5,755 nucleotides of DNA from contig CADBTM010000063.1 in NCBI GenBank assembly GCA_902797555.1, forward strand, positions 1-5,755. The letters are read 5' to 3'. Positions within the stretch are counted from its first letter, which is position 1. Every line of letters starts with the position of its first letter. The position numbers and the translations under genes are program-made. Origin of the DNA: Oscillospiraceae bacterium (lineage in GTDB: Bacteria > Bacillota > Clostridia > Oscillospirales > Butyricicoccaceae). The notes beneath the pieces were generated by a model, which was not told the DNA's origin, did not search any database, and saw only the letters and a list, made by a program, of their open reading frames with translations. Shown here piece after piece: positions 1 through 5,755 of the stretch.

Positions 1-84
1 GACCTCGCGGGCAGTCTCCATCTTGAACTGCCGCATGGCTTCCTTGGCGTTGGAGGACAGATTGGACTTGTTATTATTGGTCAT
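1..84 (-). CDS. Small acid-soluble spore protein, alpha/beta type (5' part only)
   Basis: Only the first 28 codons are in the window; the rest lies beyond the left edge. The reverse strand starts at ATG 84-82 and reads MTNNNKSNLSSNAKEAMRQF, then KMETAREV. A short Asn/Ser-rich head followed by an AKEAM-QFKME helix is the N-terminal signature of alpha/beta SASPs, which coat DNA in the dormant spore and protect it from UV and heat. A good Shine-Dalgarno (AGGAG, 97-93) lies 8 bases upstream and fixes the start. In the family, the germination protease GPR cuts within a motif of the E-I/F-A-S-E type. Here the matching residues are E23-T24-A25-R26-E27, so two conserved positions differ. The gene is divergent from the signalling operon and probably independent of it, being expected in the forespore. 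Identification rests on 28 residues and on recalled family patterns. Confidence 0.8.
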   Translation of the reverse strand, partial: MTNNNKSNLSSNAKEAMRQFKMETAREV

Positions 85-115
85 GATCGTTTCTCCTTTC
101 GTTGGATTACGACCA

Positions 116-145
116 TATTGTGAGCGCTTTCCCGCAAATTATCAT
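116..145 (-). promoter_or_regulatory. Candidate forespore (sigma-G-like) promoter for the SASP gene
   Basis: Reading leftward, CACAATA (122-116) resembles the sigma-G -10 box CATNNTA with one mismatch. An ATGATA (145-140) sits 17 bases upstream and only partly resembles the sigma-G -35 (roughly GNATR). Transcription would start about 12 bases before the SASP Shine-Dalgarno, a sensible leader length. The match is weak. It is proposed mainly because SASP genes are normally transcribed by sigma-G. Confidence 0.25.
119..132. promoter_or_regulatory. CcpA cre-like site
   Basis: TGTGAGCGCTTTCC agrees with the Bacillus catabolite-responsive element pattern TGWNANCGNTNNCA at every specified position except the last (C instead of A). 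It lies 57 bases upstream of the -35 box of the signalling operon and overlaps the candidate SASP -10. A single short degenerate motif can arise by chance, and no ccpA gene is in the window. Confidence 0.25.
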
Positions 146-188
146 TGGGAAATGTTGGACGGCGGGATTTCTTTTTCTTTCGCAACGA

Positions 189-217
189 TTGTTTTACGGG
201 ATTTGTTTTGCTATAAT
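189..217 (+). promoter_or_regulatory. Extended -10 sigma-A promoter of the three-gene signalling operon
   Basis: A perfect -10 box TATAAT (212-217) is preceded by TGC (209-211), forming an extended -10 element. A partial -35 TTGTTT (189-194, first three bases matching) lies exactly 17 bases upstream. Transcription would start near 224, giving a leader of about 35 bases before the ATG at 259. The surrounding sequence is AT-rich compared with the genes. No terminator separates it from the operon, so it should drive all three genes. Confidence 0.7.
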
Positions 218-258
218 CAAGAAAAAGCGATCTCTCCGACGAAAAAAGCAGGTGCATC

Positions 259-1941
259 ATGGTCGAACTGTCCAAACACAACAAAAAGCTGCTTCGGACG
301 CTGGCGTATCCGGCGGCTGTGGTGGCGCTTGCCCTGCTGTGCCGGAGATTGGTGCTGGAGACCGATCATCCCTTCTGGGACAGGCTGCTGCACTTTTCCC
401 GGACGATGCTGTATCTCGGTCTGTTTTCCGCGTGGGGCGTCACGGTGCACCGGAGGATCATCCAGCTCCAGGCGCGGCACAATCTGGTGGCGGTTTCCAT
501 CTGCATGGTGCTGTGGCTCACCATGCGGGAATATCGCTGGCATCTGGTACTCCTGCCGGACGCCGTGAGGCTGCTGTGGTATTCCTATTATATCCCGCTT
601 TTGCTGATTCTGCTTTTGTGCTTTTTCATCTCCCTTTCGTTGGACAAGGGGGAAACCTACCGTCTGCCGAAATATACAAGACTGCTCTTTCTCCCGGTGG
701 CTGTTCTCATCGCGCTGGTGCTGACCAACGACGTGCACCAATGGATCTTTGTATTTCCGGAGGACGGCTTTTTGCAGACTGAGCTGAACTATCGCTACGG
801 CGCAGGATATTATGTGCTCACCGGCTGGTGCGTTTTGTGCGCCGCCGCCTCCTTCGTCACCCTGCTCATCAAATGCCGGGTGCCCAAAACGGGAAAGTAT
901 CTCTGGCAGCCCATTCTCCCCTTTTTGGCCGCCATGATCTATATCCTTTTGTACGCCCTGCGTGTGCCCTTTGTGGTGAACGCGCTGGGCGACATGACGG
1001 TGTGTCTGTGCCTGATGTTTACCGCGTTTTTTGAGAGCTGCATCCAGTGCGGACTGATCCCCTCCAATACCCGCTATCTCGACCTGTTTCTTGCGTCGGA
1101 GGATCTTTCCGTCCAGATCACCGACAACGATTACACCGTCCGCTATGCCGCCAGAGGCATCGCACCCGTCACCCGGGAGGACATGCTCCGCGCCGAGGGC
1201 GCGCCCGTGGTGCTGTCCGACGGACGGCTGCTGCACAATATGCCGGTGCACGGCGGACACGCCATCTGGACGGAGGACATCTCCGAGCTGATCTCCCGCC
1301 GGGAATCGCTGGCGGAGACCCGGGAAGAGCTGCAGGATCGGGACGGGATCCTGCAGATGGAATATGAACAGGAGAAAAAGGCCCAACAGGTGCGGGAGCA
1401 GAATCGTCTGTACGACCTGCTGCAAAAGCAGACCCGGACGCAGCTTGCCGCGGTGGCCTATCTCACCGAGATCTATGCCTCGGTGGAGGATCCCGAAAAA
1501 AAGCGGCATATCCTCACCCGCATCACCGTGCTGGGAAGCTATATCAAGCGGCGCAAGGACTTTGTCCTGCGGGCGGAGGACGCGCCGGAGGTCACCGAGA
1601 GCCGGTTGAACGGCGCGTTGGAGGAGACCTTTCATGCCCTGGTGCGGGGCGGCATCCGCAGCGCCTATCGCATCGAAACCGGAGAGAGACCCATGGACGG
1701 CCGCGCGCTGACGCTGGCCTATGACTTTATCGAGGACGTGATCGAGGCGGCCATGGATGGGGCGAAATATCTTTTCGTCCACGTGGGACAGGTGGGCGCC
1801 GGGGTGCGCTGCTCGGTGCTGGCCGACTGCGCCGTCGACTGCGCCCTTTTGTCCCGCAAGTATCCCGCCATGCACTCCTCCTCCGACGAGGACGGCGGGA
1901 CAGAGTGCATCCTGCCTCTTTCAGGAGCTGAGACGGAATGA
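259..1941 (+). CDS. 7TM-type membrane sensor protein with degenerate histidine-kinase C-terminus
   Basis: A 560-residue protein, probably the membrane sensor of this signalling operon. Residues about 12-262 hold seven to eight hydrophobic helices. The segment LTNDVHQWIFVFP (155-167) and the following CGLIPSNTRY (264-273) are typical of the 'histidine kinase N-terminal 7TM' proteins of Firmicutes. Residues 274-340 look like a small PAS-like domain (SVQITDNDYTVRY). Residues 345-385 are a charged, probably coiled-coil linker. The C-terminus (380-560) can be aligned by hand with the kinase encoded next door, but the catalytic residues are missing: Gln389 stands where the phospho-acceptor His should be, the N-box E-N-H positions are Asp493, Ala497 and Gly501, and Asp523 is followed by Cys rather than Gly. 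It is therefore probably not an active kinase. The start is the first ATG and is preceded by only a weak AGGTG, 4 bases away. The stop overlaps the next gene (ATGA). 7TM family membership is likely; the pseudokinase role is inference. Confidence 0.75.
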   Translation: MVELSKHNKKLLRTLAYPAAVVALALLCRRLVLETDHPFWDRLLHFSRTMLYLGLFSAWGVTVHRRIIQLQARHNLVAVSICMVLWLTMREYRWHLVLLPDAVRLLWYSYYIPLLLILLLCFFISLSLDKGETYRLPKYTRLLFLPVAVLIALVLTNDVHQWIFVFPEDGFLQTELNYRYGAGYYVLTGWCVLCAAASFVTLLIKCRVPKTGKYLWQPILPFLAAMIYILLYALRVPFVVNALGDMTVCLCLMFTAFFESCIQCGLIPSNTRYLDLFLASEDLSVQITDNDYTVRYAARGIAPVTREDMLRAEGAPVVLSDGRLLHNMPVHGGHAIWTEDISELISRRESLAETREELQDRDGILQMEYEQEKKAQQVREQNRLYDLLQKQTRTQLAAVAYLTEIYASVEDPEKKRHILTRITVLGSYIKRRKDFVLRAEDAPEVTESRLNGALEETFHALVRGGIRSAYRIETGERPMDGRALTLAYDFIEDVIEAAMDGAKYLFVHVGQVGAGVRCSVLADCAVDCALLSRKYPAMHSSSDEDGGTECILPLSGAETE

Positions 1942-3176
1942 CGCTCTTTTCCCAGCTGACCGTTCTCGGACAGCATCTGGTGACCGATCTGTTCTTTCTC
2001 ACCCTGCCGGCGCAGCTGGCGCTGTGCATCTATCAGCGGGTATGTCACGGGCGGGGCAAGCGCATCGTTTTTGACGGAGTATGGCTGGCGGCGGTGCTGT
2101 GCGTCTGCTGCTGGGTCTCGGCGGCCAGCAACGGAGCCTTCCGGCTGGACGTGCCGTGGCTGCTCTTCCCCGTCGCCGCGCTGGCGGAGGGTGCCCATGT
2201 TGCGCTGGCCATCCGCCGGGAATACCGCATCCACCGCACCACCCTGACCTCGGACTCCATCAAGCAGACGCTGGACAACCTCAATTCCGGCATCCTCTTT
2301 GCCGACGCCAAGGGGCGGACGGTTTTGCTGAATTATAAGATGGCAAACACCTTTTTTGCGTGGCAAAACCTCTATCCTCAGATGGTGCAGGAGATCGACC
2401 GTGCGCTGGAAACCGCCCCTCAGGTGAGCGACAAGCCCACCCTCCACCGTCTGCCCGACGGGCGGGTGTGGCGATTCCGCACGGTACCGCTCCACGATCC
2501 CGAGCTGCCCGGCTTTACCCAAACGACGGCACAGGATATGACCGAGCTTTTCGCCGTCAACGAACAGCTGGCGGCGGAAAACGACGCCCTGCGGGCGGCC
2601 ATCGCCCGGATGACCGACATGCTGGGACAGGTGGAGGAGCGGGTGCGGGAGGAAGAGACCCTCCACATCCGCATGCGTGTCCACAACGACATCGGGCGAA
2701 GCCTGATCTCCATCGCCTCGCTGATGGAAAACATGGATCGCGCCCCCGACGAGCAGGTGCGCATTTTGCATCAGGCGGTGCGCCTCTTTTCCACCGGCGC
2801 CCCCGAAGAGCCGCTGACGCTGGAGAATGTTGCCCGGGAATCGGCCGAGCTGGGCGTCAGTATGAAAATTGTGGGCGACGCGCCCGAAAATACCCGCGTA
2901 ATGCGGCTGATCGCCGCGGCGGCGCGGGAATGCGTCACCAACTGCGTCAGGCACGCGGGCGGCAGACAGGTGACGGTGCACATCCGCAGGGAGGCGTCTG
3001 TGACGACCGCCGTCATCACCAACGACGGCGCGGTTCCCAAGGCGCCCATCCGGGAGGGCGGCGGCCTGTCCAACCTGCGGGAGCTGATTGAAAATGCAGG
3101 CGGGCAGATGGTGTTGACCCACTCCCCCGCCTTTGCGCTGACGCTGATTTTAAACGAAAAGGAGCTGATCCCATGA
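1938..3176 (+). CDS. Membrane sensor histidine kinase, NarX/DesK type (HisKA_3) with PAS domain
   Basis: A 412-residue kinase expected to autophosphorylate and pass phosphate to the response regulator encoded next. Three hydrophobic helices lie at about 14-35, 47-64 and 72-92, the second carrying an unusual CVCC (55-58). A PAS-like domain spans about 105-200 (LNSGILFADAKGRTVLLN), followed by a coiled coil (205-245). The H-box RVHNDIGRSL puts the phospho-acceptor at His249 in the H-(N)D-x-G setting of HisKA_3 kinases. The ATPase domain has an N-box ECVTNCVRHA (Glu331, Asn335, His339), an NDG motif (Asp363-Gly364) and a glycine lid EGGGLSNLRE (373-382). All needed motifs are present, so it should be active. 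AGGAG at 1923-1927 lies 10 bases before the ATG, which overlaps the upstream stop by 4 bases and implies translational coupling. It has little obvious extracellular domain, so sensing may depend on the upstream 7TM protein (inference). Confidence 0.88.
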   Translation: MTLFSQLTVLGQHLVTDLFFLTLPAQLALCIYQRVCHGRGKRIVFDGVWLAAVLCVCCWVSAASNGAFRLDVPWLLFPVAALAEGAHVALAIRREYRIHRTTLTSDSIKQTLDNLNSGILFADAKGRTVLLNYKMANTFFAWQNLYPQMVQEIDRALETAPQVSDKPTLHRLPDGRVWRFRTVPLHDPELPGFTQTTAQDMTELFAVNEQLAAENDALRAAIARMTDMLGQVEERVREEETLHIRMRVHNDIGRSLISIASLMENMDRAPDEQVRILHQAVRLFSTGAPEEPLTLENVARESAELGVSMKIVGDAPENTRVMRLIAAAARECVTNCVRHAGGRQVTVHIRREASVTTAVITNDGAVPKAPIREGGGLSNLRELIENAGGQMVLTHSPAFALTLILNEKELIP

Positions 3177-3817
3177 TCCGCACGGTGATCGTCGAGGACA
3201 AGCCGGTGATTCAGGAATACCTGCGCGATATGCTGCTGGCCGACGGGCGCTTTTCGGTGGAGGCCATTTTGCGGGATGCCTTTGCCTCAGAAGAGCTTTG
3301 CCGGGGCGGCGGGATCGACCTTGTGCTGATGGACGTACAGACCCTGCACAACCACTCCGGTCTGGCCTCCGGTCAGCGCATCCGCGCCATGGGAAAAAAG
3401 ACCAAGGTGGTGGCGGTGACCAGTCTGGTGGATCCCGACGTGCTGGCGCAGGCCAAAATGGGGGCGGCAGACAGCCTGTGGTACAAGGATCACGGCAGCG
3501 AAGAGCTGATCGACGTGATCGAGCGCACGCTGAACGGCGAGCGGGTCTTTCCCGGGAGCGCCCCCAGCATCGAGCTCAACGAGATGTTTTCCGGGGATAT
3601 CACCCCGAGGCAGATGTCGGTGCTGCGGTGCTTTGTCAAGGGGATGACCTACGACGAGATCGCATCCGAGCTCAAGCTCTCCAAGATCGGCGTGCGCAAG
3701 ATTCTGGAGGGGCTGATCGCCAAGGGCGGCTTTGCCAACAAATATGAACTCCTTATCGCCGTGGTGGAAAACAAGCTGGTTGTCACCACGCTGATGGATC
3801 AGGAACCGGAGGATTGA
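3173..3817 (+). CDS. Response regulator, NarL/LuxR family
   Basis: A 214-residue two-domain regulator, the likely phosphorylation target of the adjacent kinase and a DNA-binding transcription factor. The receiver domain (1-125) has the acidic pair Glu8-Asp9, phospho-acceptor Asp54 (LVLMDVQ), Thr83 (VVAVTS) and the conserved Lys105 (LWYKDH). A linker of about 15 residues leads to a LuxR-type helix-turn-helix (about 142-201): ITPRQMSVLRCFVKGMTYDEI, then IASELKLSKIGVRKILEGLI. The recognition helix region (SKIGVRKILEGL) differs from the usual SEKTVKNHVSNI, so its DNA target may differ too. AAAAGGAG (3157-3164) sits 8 bases before the ATG, and the start overlaps the kinase stop by 4 bases. It is the last gene of the operon and is followed by an intrinsic terminator. 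A 7-2-7 palindrome, the site geometry used by NarL, lies 65 bases past its stop codon and is a candidate target. Confidence 0.92.
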   Translation: MIRTVIVEDKPVIQEYLRDMLLADGRFSVEAILRDAFASEELCRGGGIDLVLMDVQTLHNHSGLASGQRIRAMGKKTKVVAVTSLVDPDVLAQAKMGAADSLWYKDHGSEELIDVIERTLNGERVFPGSAPSIELNEMFSGDITPRQMSVLRCFVKGMTYDEIASELKLSKIGVRKILEGLIAKGGFANKYELLIAVVENKLVVTTLMDQEPED

Positions 3818-3834
3818 CCGCATCCAGCTCCCCT

Positions 3835-3862
3835 GCCCGGCAAAATGCCGGGCTATTTTTTT
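3835..3862 (+). terminator. Intrinsic terminator of the signalling operon
   Basis: GCCCGGCA (3835-3842) pairs perfectly with TGCCGGGC (3846-3853) around an AAA loop. The 8-base-pair GC-rich stem is followed by TATTTTTTT (3854-3862), a classic Rho-independent terminator. It begins 18 bases after the response-regulator stop codon and separates the operon from the downstream secreted-protein gene, which therefore needs its own promoter. Confidence 0.93.
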
Positions 3863-3881
3863 GTCCGTTTTCCTTCGGCTG

Positions 3882-3897
3882 GTATCACTTGTGATAC
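3882..3897. promoter_or_regulatory. Perfect 7-2-7 inverted repeat, probable operator
   Basis: GTATCAC (3882-3888) and GTGATAC (3891-3897) are exact inverted heptamers separated by TT. A two-base loop cannot form a stable hairpin and no T-run follows, so this is more likely a dimer-binding DNA site than a terminator. Its right edge touches the -35 box of the next gene's promoter and its centre lies about 42 bases before the predicted transcription start, the usual position for a class II activator. NarL is known to bind inverted heptamers with a two-base gap, and a NarL/LuxR-type regulator is encoded just upstream. Binding by that regulator is inference. Confidence 0.65.
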
Positions 3898-3925
3898 TGA
3901 CAGGGCGAAAAAAAGCGGATAAAAT
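3897..3925 (+). promoter_or_regulatory. Sigma-A promoter of the secreted solenoid gene
   Basis: CTGACA (3897-3902, 5 of 6 to TTGACA) and TAAAAT (3920-3925, 5 of 6 to TATAAT) are separated by 17 bases. The spacer is A-rich. The start is predicted near 3932, leaving a leader of about 49 bases. The -35 shares its first base with the palindrome at 3882-3897, suggesting that this promoter is regulated. Confidence 0.7.
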
Positions 3926-3965
3926 AAAGATGGATCATTATATCCGGTATTTCACATCTTTTTCG

Positions 3966-3972
3966 AAGGAGG
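3966..3972 (+). promoter_or_regulatory. Strong Shine-Dalgarno for the secreted protein
   Basis: AAGGAGG, a near-perfect anti-16S match, lies 8 bases before the ATG at 3981. It fixes the start there rather than at the in-frame Met codons inside the signal peptide (Met12, Met21). It suggests high translation of the transcript. Confidence 0.9.
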
Positions 3973-3980
3973 AAATATAC

Positions 3981-5755
3981 ATGAAACGAACTGCACGGTT
4001 TCTGCTGGGGCTGATGCTGTGCGTCGTGCTGGTTTCCGGCATGGCAATCACAGCCAGCGCTGCCACGGTGGATACCATGAAGGACACCGTCTCGGCCTCT
4101 CAGCTCTATTCGGCCGACTGGGTGCTTCAGGGCGACACCACCCTCATCATGGACGCGGATCTTACCGTCCGCTCCATCCGAGGCAATTACAACCTCACCA
4201 TCCAGGATCAGGGCGGGCACACGCTGACCATCACCATGCCCATGAGCGATCAGGTGATCACCGCCAACGGCGCGGGACACGGCATTTCGGTAAAGTCCCT
4301 CACCTGCAACGCAAACCTGAACATCAAGGCCCGCAAGGACGCCCTCAACATCGACGGCGACATCAACTACACCGCGAAGACACTTGCCGTCACCTGCGGC
4401 GGCGACGCGGTTTATTCCCGCAACGGAAGTGTCACCCTGGAGGGCGTTTCCTCCGCCATGCTGGAGGCAAAGGGATTCTGCCTCTATGCCCCCAAGGGTT
4501 CCGTGCGTTTTGAGGGCGCTTCGCTGCTGGCGGAGAGCACGGGCAGCGACAGCTTCTGCGTCGCGGGAAACAACGTCGTCCTCTCCGCGACGGATAAGGC
4601 GACCCTCACCGCCAAGGCCAACGCCATCGTCTCCGGCAGCGGCGCGGGCGTGTGGCTCTCCGGCAAATTCGAGGTCACGGGCGGCCACAGCTACGGTTAC
4701 GCCGTCCAGGCCAAGGATACGGGCAGCATCGTGCTGGCGGCAGGCACGGAGCTCACCGCCACAAGCGACGGCGGCGGTCTTTGGGCCGGTGCCTCCGTGC
4801 AGATGCTCGGGGACGGCACGCTGGATATCACCGCAAAGAAAAAAACCGGCATCAGCGCCGAGACCGGCGGCCTGACCCTCAAGGGCACCGTGAAGGTGAG
4901 CGCCAAGAAACAGGCGCTCCTGGCGAAAAACGGCGCCGTCATCGTCATCGGCAACGTGAACGCTCAGAGCAGCGAGAGCGGCGCCGCCTGCATCATGGGC
5001 GACAGCGTGAACATCACCGGCGAGAGCCTCTATGCTACTGCCAAGGCCAGCGTCATCCTCTCCACCGGGGAGGAGGGCATCACCCTCAACCTCTCCGGCC
5101 CGATCACCGCCGCCTCCGACAGCGCCAACAGCTCTGTGCTGGACGCCAAATTCGGCGGCGACGTCAGCGTGAGCGGCGGCGCGGGCTCCAAGCTCATCGG
5201 CGCGGGCTACGGCATCTACGCCACCGGCAAGGTCACCCTCAAAGGGAACGGCCTCAAGATCGAGGCCGTCAAGGACGCCGTCCACGCCGACGGCGACGGC
5301 GTCTGGATTTCCGGCGACGTTGAGCTCTCCACCGAGAGTGAGAAATATACCGGCATCTATACCTCCGCGGAGGACGCGGATATTCAGCTTGTAAACTACG
5401 GCAGCCTGACGGTCACCTCCGCGGGTCGCGGCATTTACGCGAAGGGCAATTTCCTAAAACAAAACTATGGCAACCTCGTTGTCGAGGCTGCGGACACGGC
5501 GATCGAGGCGAAGAGAATCACGATCATTAATGGCCCCGCGAATAAAGTGACGAGTGAAAACGAATACGGCCTGGTCGCTGCGGAAAACGTCAATATTGAT
5601 TGCTGGGATATGGAGATCCATGCGCTGAAAAGCTGCATCGTCGCAGGAACCATCAAAGTGGAGGGCAGCCGGACATGCGTAAAAGCGTATACAGACGAAG
5701 ATATGGAGTATTACACAAGCAAAAAGATTTTAGACCCATATTATCGTGTTATTGC
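3981..5755 (+). CDS. Secreted repetitive beta-solenoid protein (3' end beyond window)
   Basis: Open from the ATG to the right edge with no stop: 591 codons seen, and the stop and any cell-wall anchor are outside. The N-terminus is a clear Sec signal peptide: MKRTAR, a hydrophobic core (7-23) and a signal peptidase I site ASA before Ala28. The mature part is rich in Gly, Ala, Ser, Thr and Val. From about residue 99 it consists of some 20 degenerate repeats of 22-24 residues with pattern small-[IVL]-x-[AS]-x-x-G-x-V-x-L-x-G-x(3)-L-x-[AV], for example GIYATGKVTLKGNGLKIEAV (411-430) and GIYAKGN (484-490). Alternating hydrophobic residues with recurring Gly indicate a parallel beta-helix, as in surface adhesins and carbohydrate-binding or lyase-like solenoids. 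I cannot name a catalytic site or a specific family. It has its own promoter with an adjacent palindrome, so it is probably controlled separately from, and perhaps by, the upstream operon. GC content falls sharply near the visible end. Confidence 0.88.
   Translation, partial: MKRTARFLLGLMLCVVLVSGMAITASAATVDTMKDTVSASQLYSADWVLQGDTTLIMDADLTVRSIRGNYNLTIQDQGGHTLTITMPMSDQVITANGAGHGISVKSLTCNANLNIKARKDALNIDGDINYTAKTLAVTCGGDAVYSRNGSVTLEGVSSAMLEAKGFCLYAPKGSVRFEGASLLAESTGSDSFCVAGNNVVLSATDKATLTAKANAIVSGSGAGVWLSGKFEVTGGHSYGYAVQAKDTGSIVLAAGTELTATSDGGGLWAGASVQMLGDGTLDITAKKKTGISAETGGLTLKGTVKVSAKKQALLAKNGAVIVIGNVNAQSSESGAACIMGDSVNITGESLYATAKASVILSTGEEGITLNLSGPITAASDSANSSVLDAKFGGDVSVSGGAGSKLIGAGYGIYATGKVTLKGNGLKIEAVKDAVHADGDGVWISGDVELSTESEKYTGIYTSAEDADIQLVNYGSLTVTSAGRGIYAKGNFLKQNYGNLVVEAADTAIEAKRITIINGPANKVTSENEYGLVAAENVNIDCWDMEIHALKSCIVAGTIKVEGSRTCVKAYTDEDMEYYTSKKILDPYYRVI
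4275..5687 (+). repeat. About 20 degenerate 22-24-residue solenoid repeats within the secreted protein
   Basis: These are protein-level tandem repeats (residues about 99-569), recognisable by the recurring small-[IVL]-x-[AS] strand start: GISVKS (101), DAVYSRNGSV (142), CLYAPKGSV (167), GLWAGASV (266), GISAETGG (290), GIYATGKV (411), AVHADGDGV (433), GIYTSAED (458), GIYAKGN (484), GLVAAENV (530) and CIVAGTIKV (552). Units are divergent in sequence and no long DNA-level identity was seen, so the array is old rather than recently amplified. Unit borders were set by eye and may shift by a few residues. Confidence 0.75.

Noticed and set aside
117..130. Resemblance to a lac operator half (ATTGTGAGCGCT)
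   Set aside because: Only the central AGCGCT is symmetric and the right half does not continue the palindrome. The cre-like reading fits better, and no LacI-family gene or lac genes are present.
23..568. Plus-strand open frame across the left intergenic region and the start of the sensor gene
   Set aside because: It begins inside the antisense of the SASP gene, crosses the promoter, and overlaps the true 7TM gene in another frame with Cys/Arg/Trp-rich nonsense sequence.
217..1875. Long minus-strand open frame (552 codons) opposite the 7TM sensor gene
   Set aside because: It is an antisense shadow of a GC-rich gene with strong codon periodicity. The product is His/Gln/Gly-rich low-complexity sequence with no domain, and the opposite strand encodes a clear membrane protein.
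1719..3122. Long minus-strand open frame (467 codons) opposite the histidine kinase
   Set aside because: It is the same kind of codon-bias shadow. The sense strand has intact H-box, N-box and glycine-lid motifs, while the antisense product has none.
3882..3897. The palindrome as a second transcription terminator
   Set aside because: The loop would be only two bases, the stem is AT-containing, no T-run follows, and a strong terminator already lies just upstream at 3835-3862.
3885..5285. Minus-strand open frame (466 codons) opposite the secreted protein
   Set aside because: It mirrors the sense repeats as an Asp/Ala/Gly/Val-rich pseudo-repeat. The sense strand has the signal peptide, strong Shine-Dalgarno and promoter, and stays open through the AT-rich end.
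4652..5323. Plus-strand open frame in another frame, Arg/Gly/His-rich
   Set aside because: It is a frame-shifted reading of the repeat region with extreme basic composition, no Shine-Dalgarno and no recognisable domain.

Overview
The window looks like chromosomal DNA of a spore-forming, GC-rich member of the Clostridia (Oscillospiraceae-like; the family is inference). The start of an alpha/beta-type small acid-soluble spore protein gene lies at the left edge. Shine-Dalgarno sequences are strong AGGAG/AAGGAGG types, promoters look like vegetative sigma-A promoters, and coding regions are GC-rich with GC-ending codons. No rRNA, tRNA, CRISPR array, insertion sequence or phage gene is visible.

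Layout: (1) 1-84, minus strand: first 28 codons of a SASP gene, running off the left edge. (2) 85-258: a divergent intergenic region that is AT-rich compared with the genes. It holds an extended -10 promoter reading rightward, a weak candidate forespore promoter reading leftward, and a CcpA cre-like site. (3) 259-3817, plus strand: a tight three-gene signalling operon whose genes overlap by 4 bases (ATGA) at both junctions. The genes encode a multi-pass 7TM-type sensor whose kinase region has lost its key residues, a three-helix NarX/DesK-type histidine kinase with PAS and intact catalytic motifs, and a NarL/LuxR-type response regulator. A strong intrinsic terminator follows at 3835-3862. (4) 3863-3980: a short regulatory region with a perfect 7-2-7 inverted repeat abutting the -35 box of a good sigma-A promoter. 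(5) 3981 to the right edge: a secreted protein with a signal peptide and about 20 degenerate repeats of 22-24 residues, predicted to form a parallel beta-solenoid. The gene is still open at the window end.

Working model (inference): the degenerate 7TM protein senses a signal at the membrane and modulates the neighbouring active kinase. The kinase phosphorylates the response regulator. The regulator may bind the 7-2-7 palindrome, placed where a class II activator would sit (about -42), to control the secreted solenoid protein. The sensory operon and its probable surface-protein target would then form one locus. The palindrome, the kinase-dead sensor and the solenoid are the three observations most worth following up.
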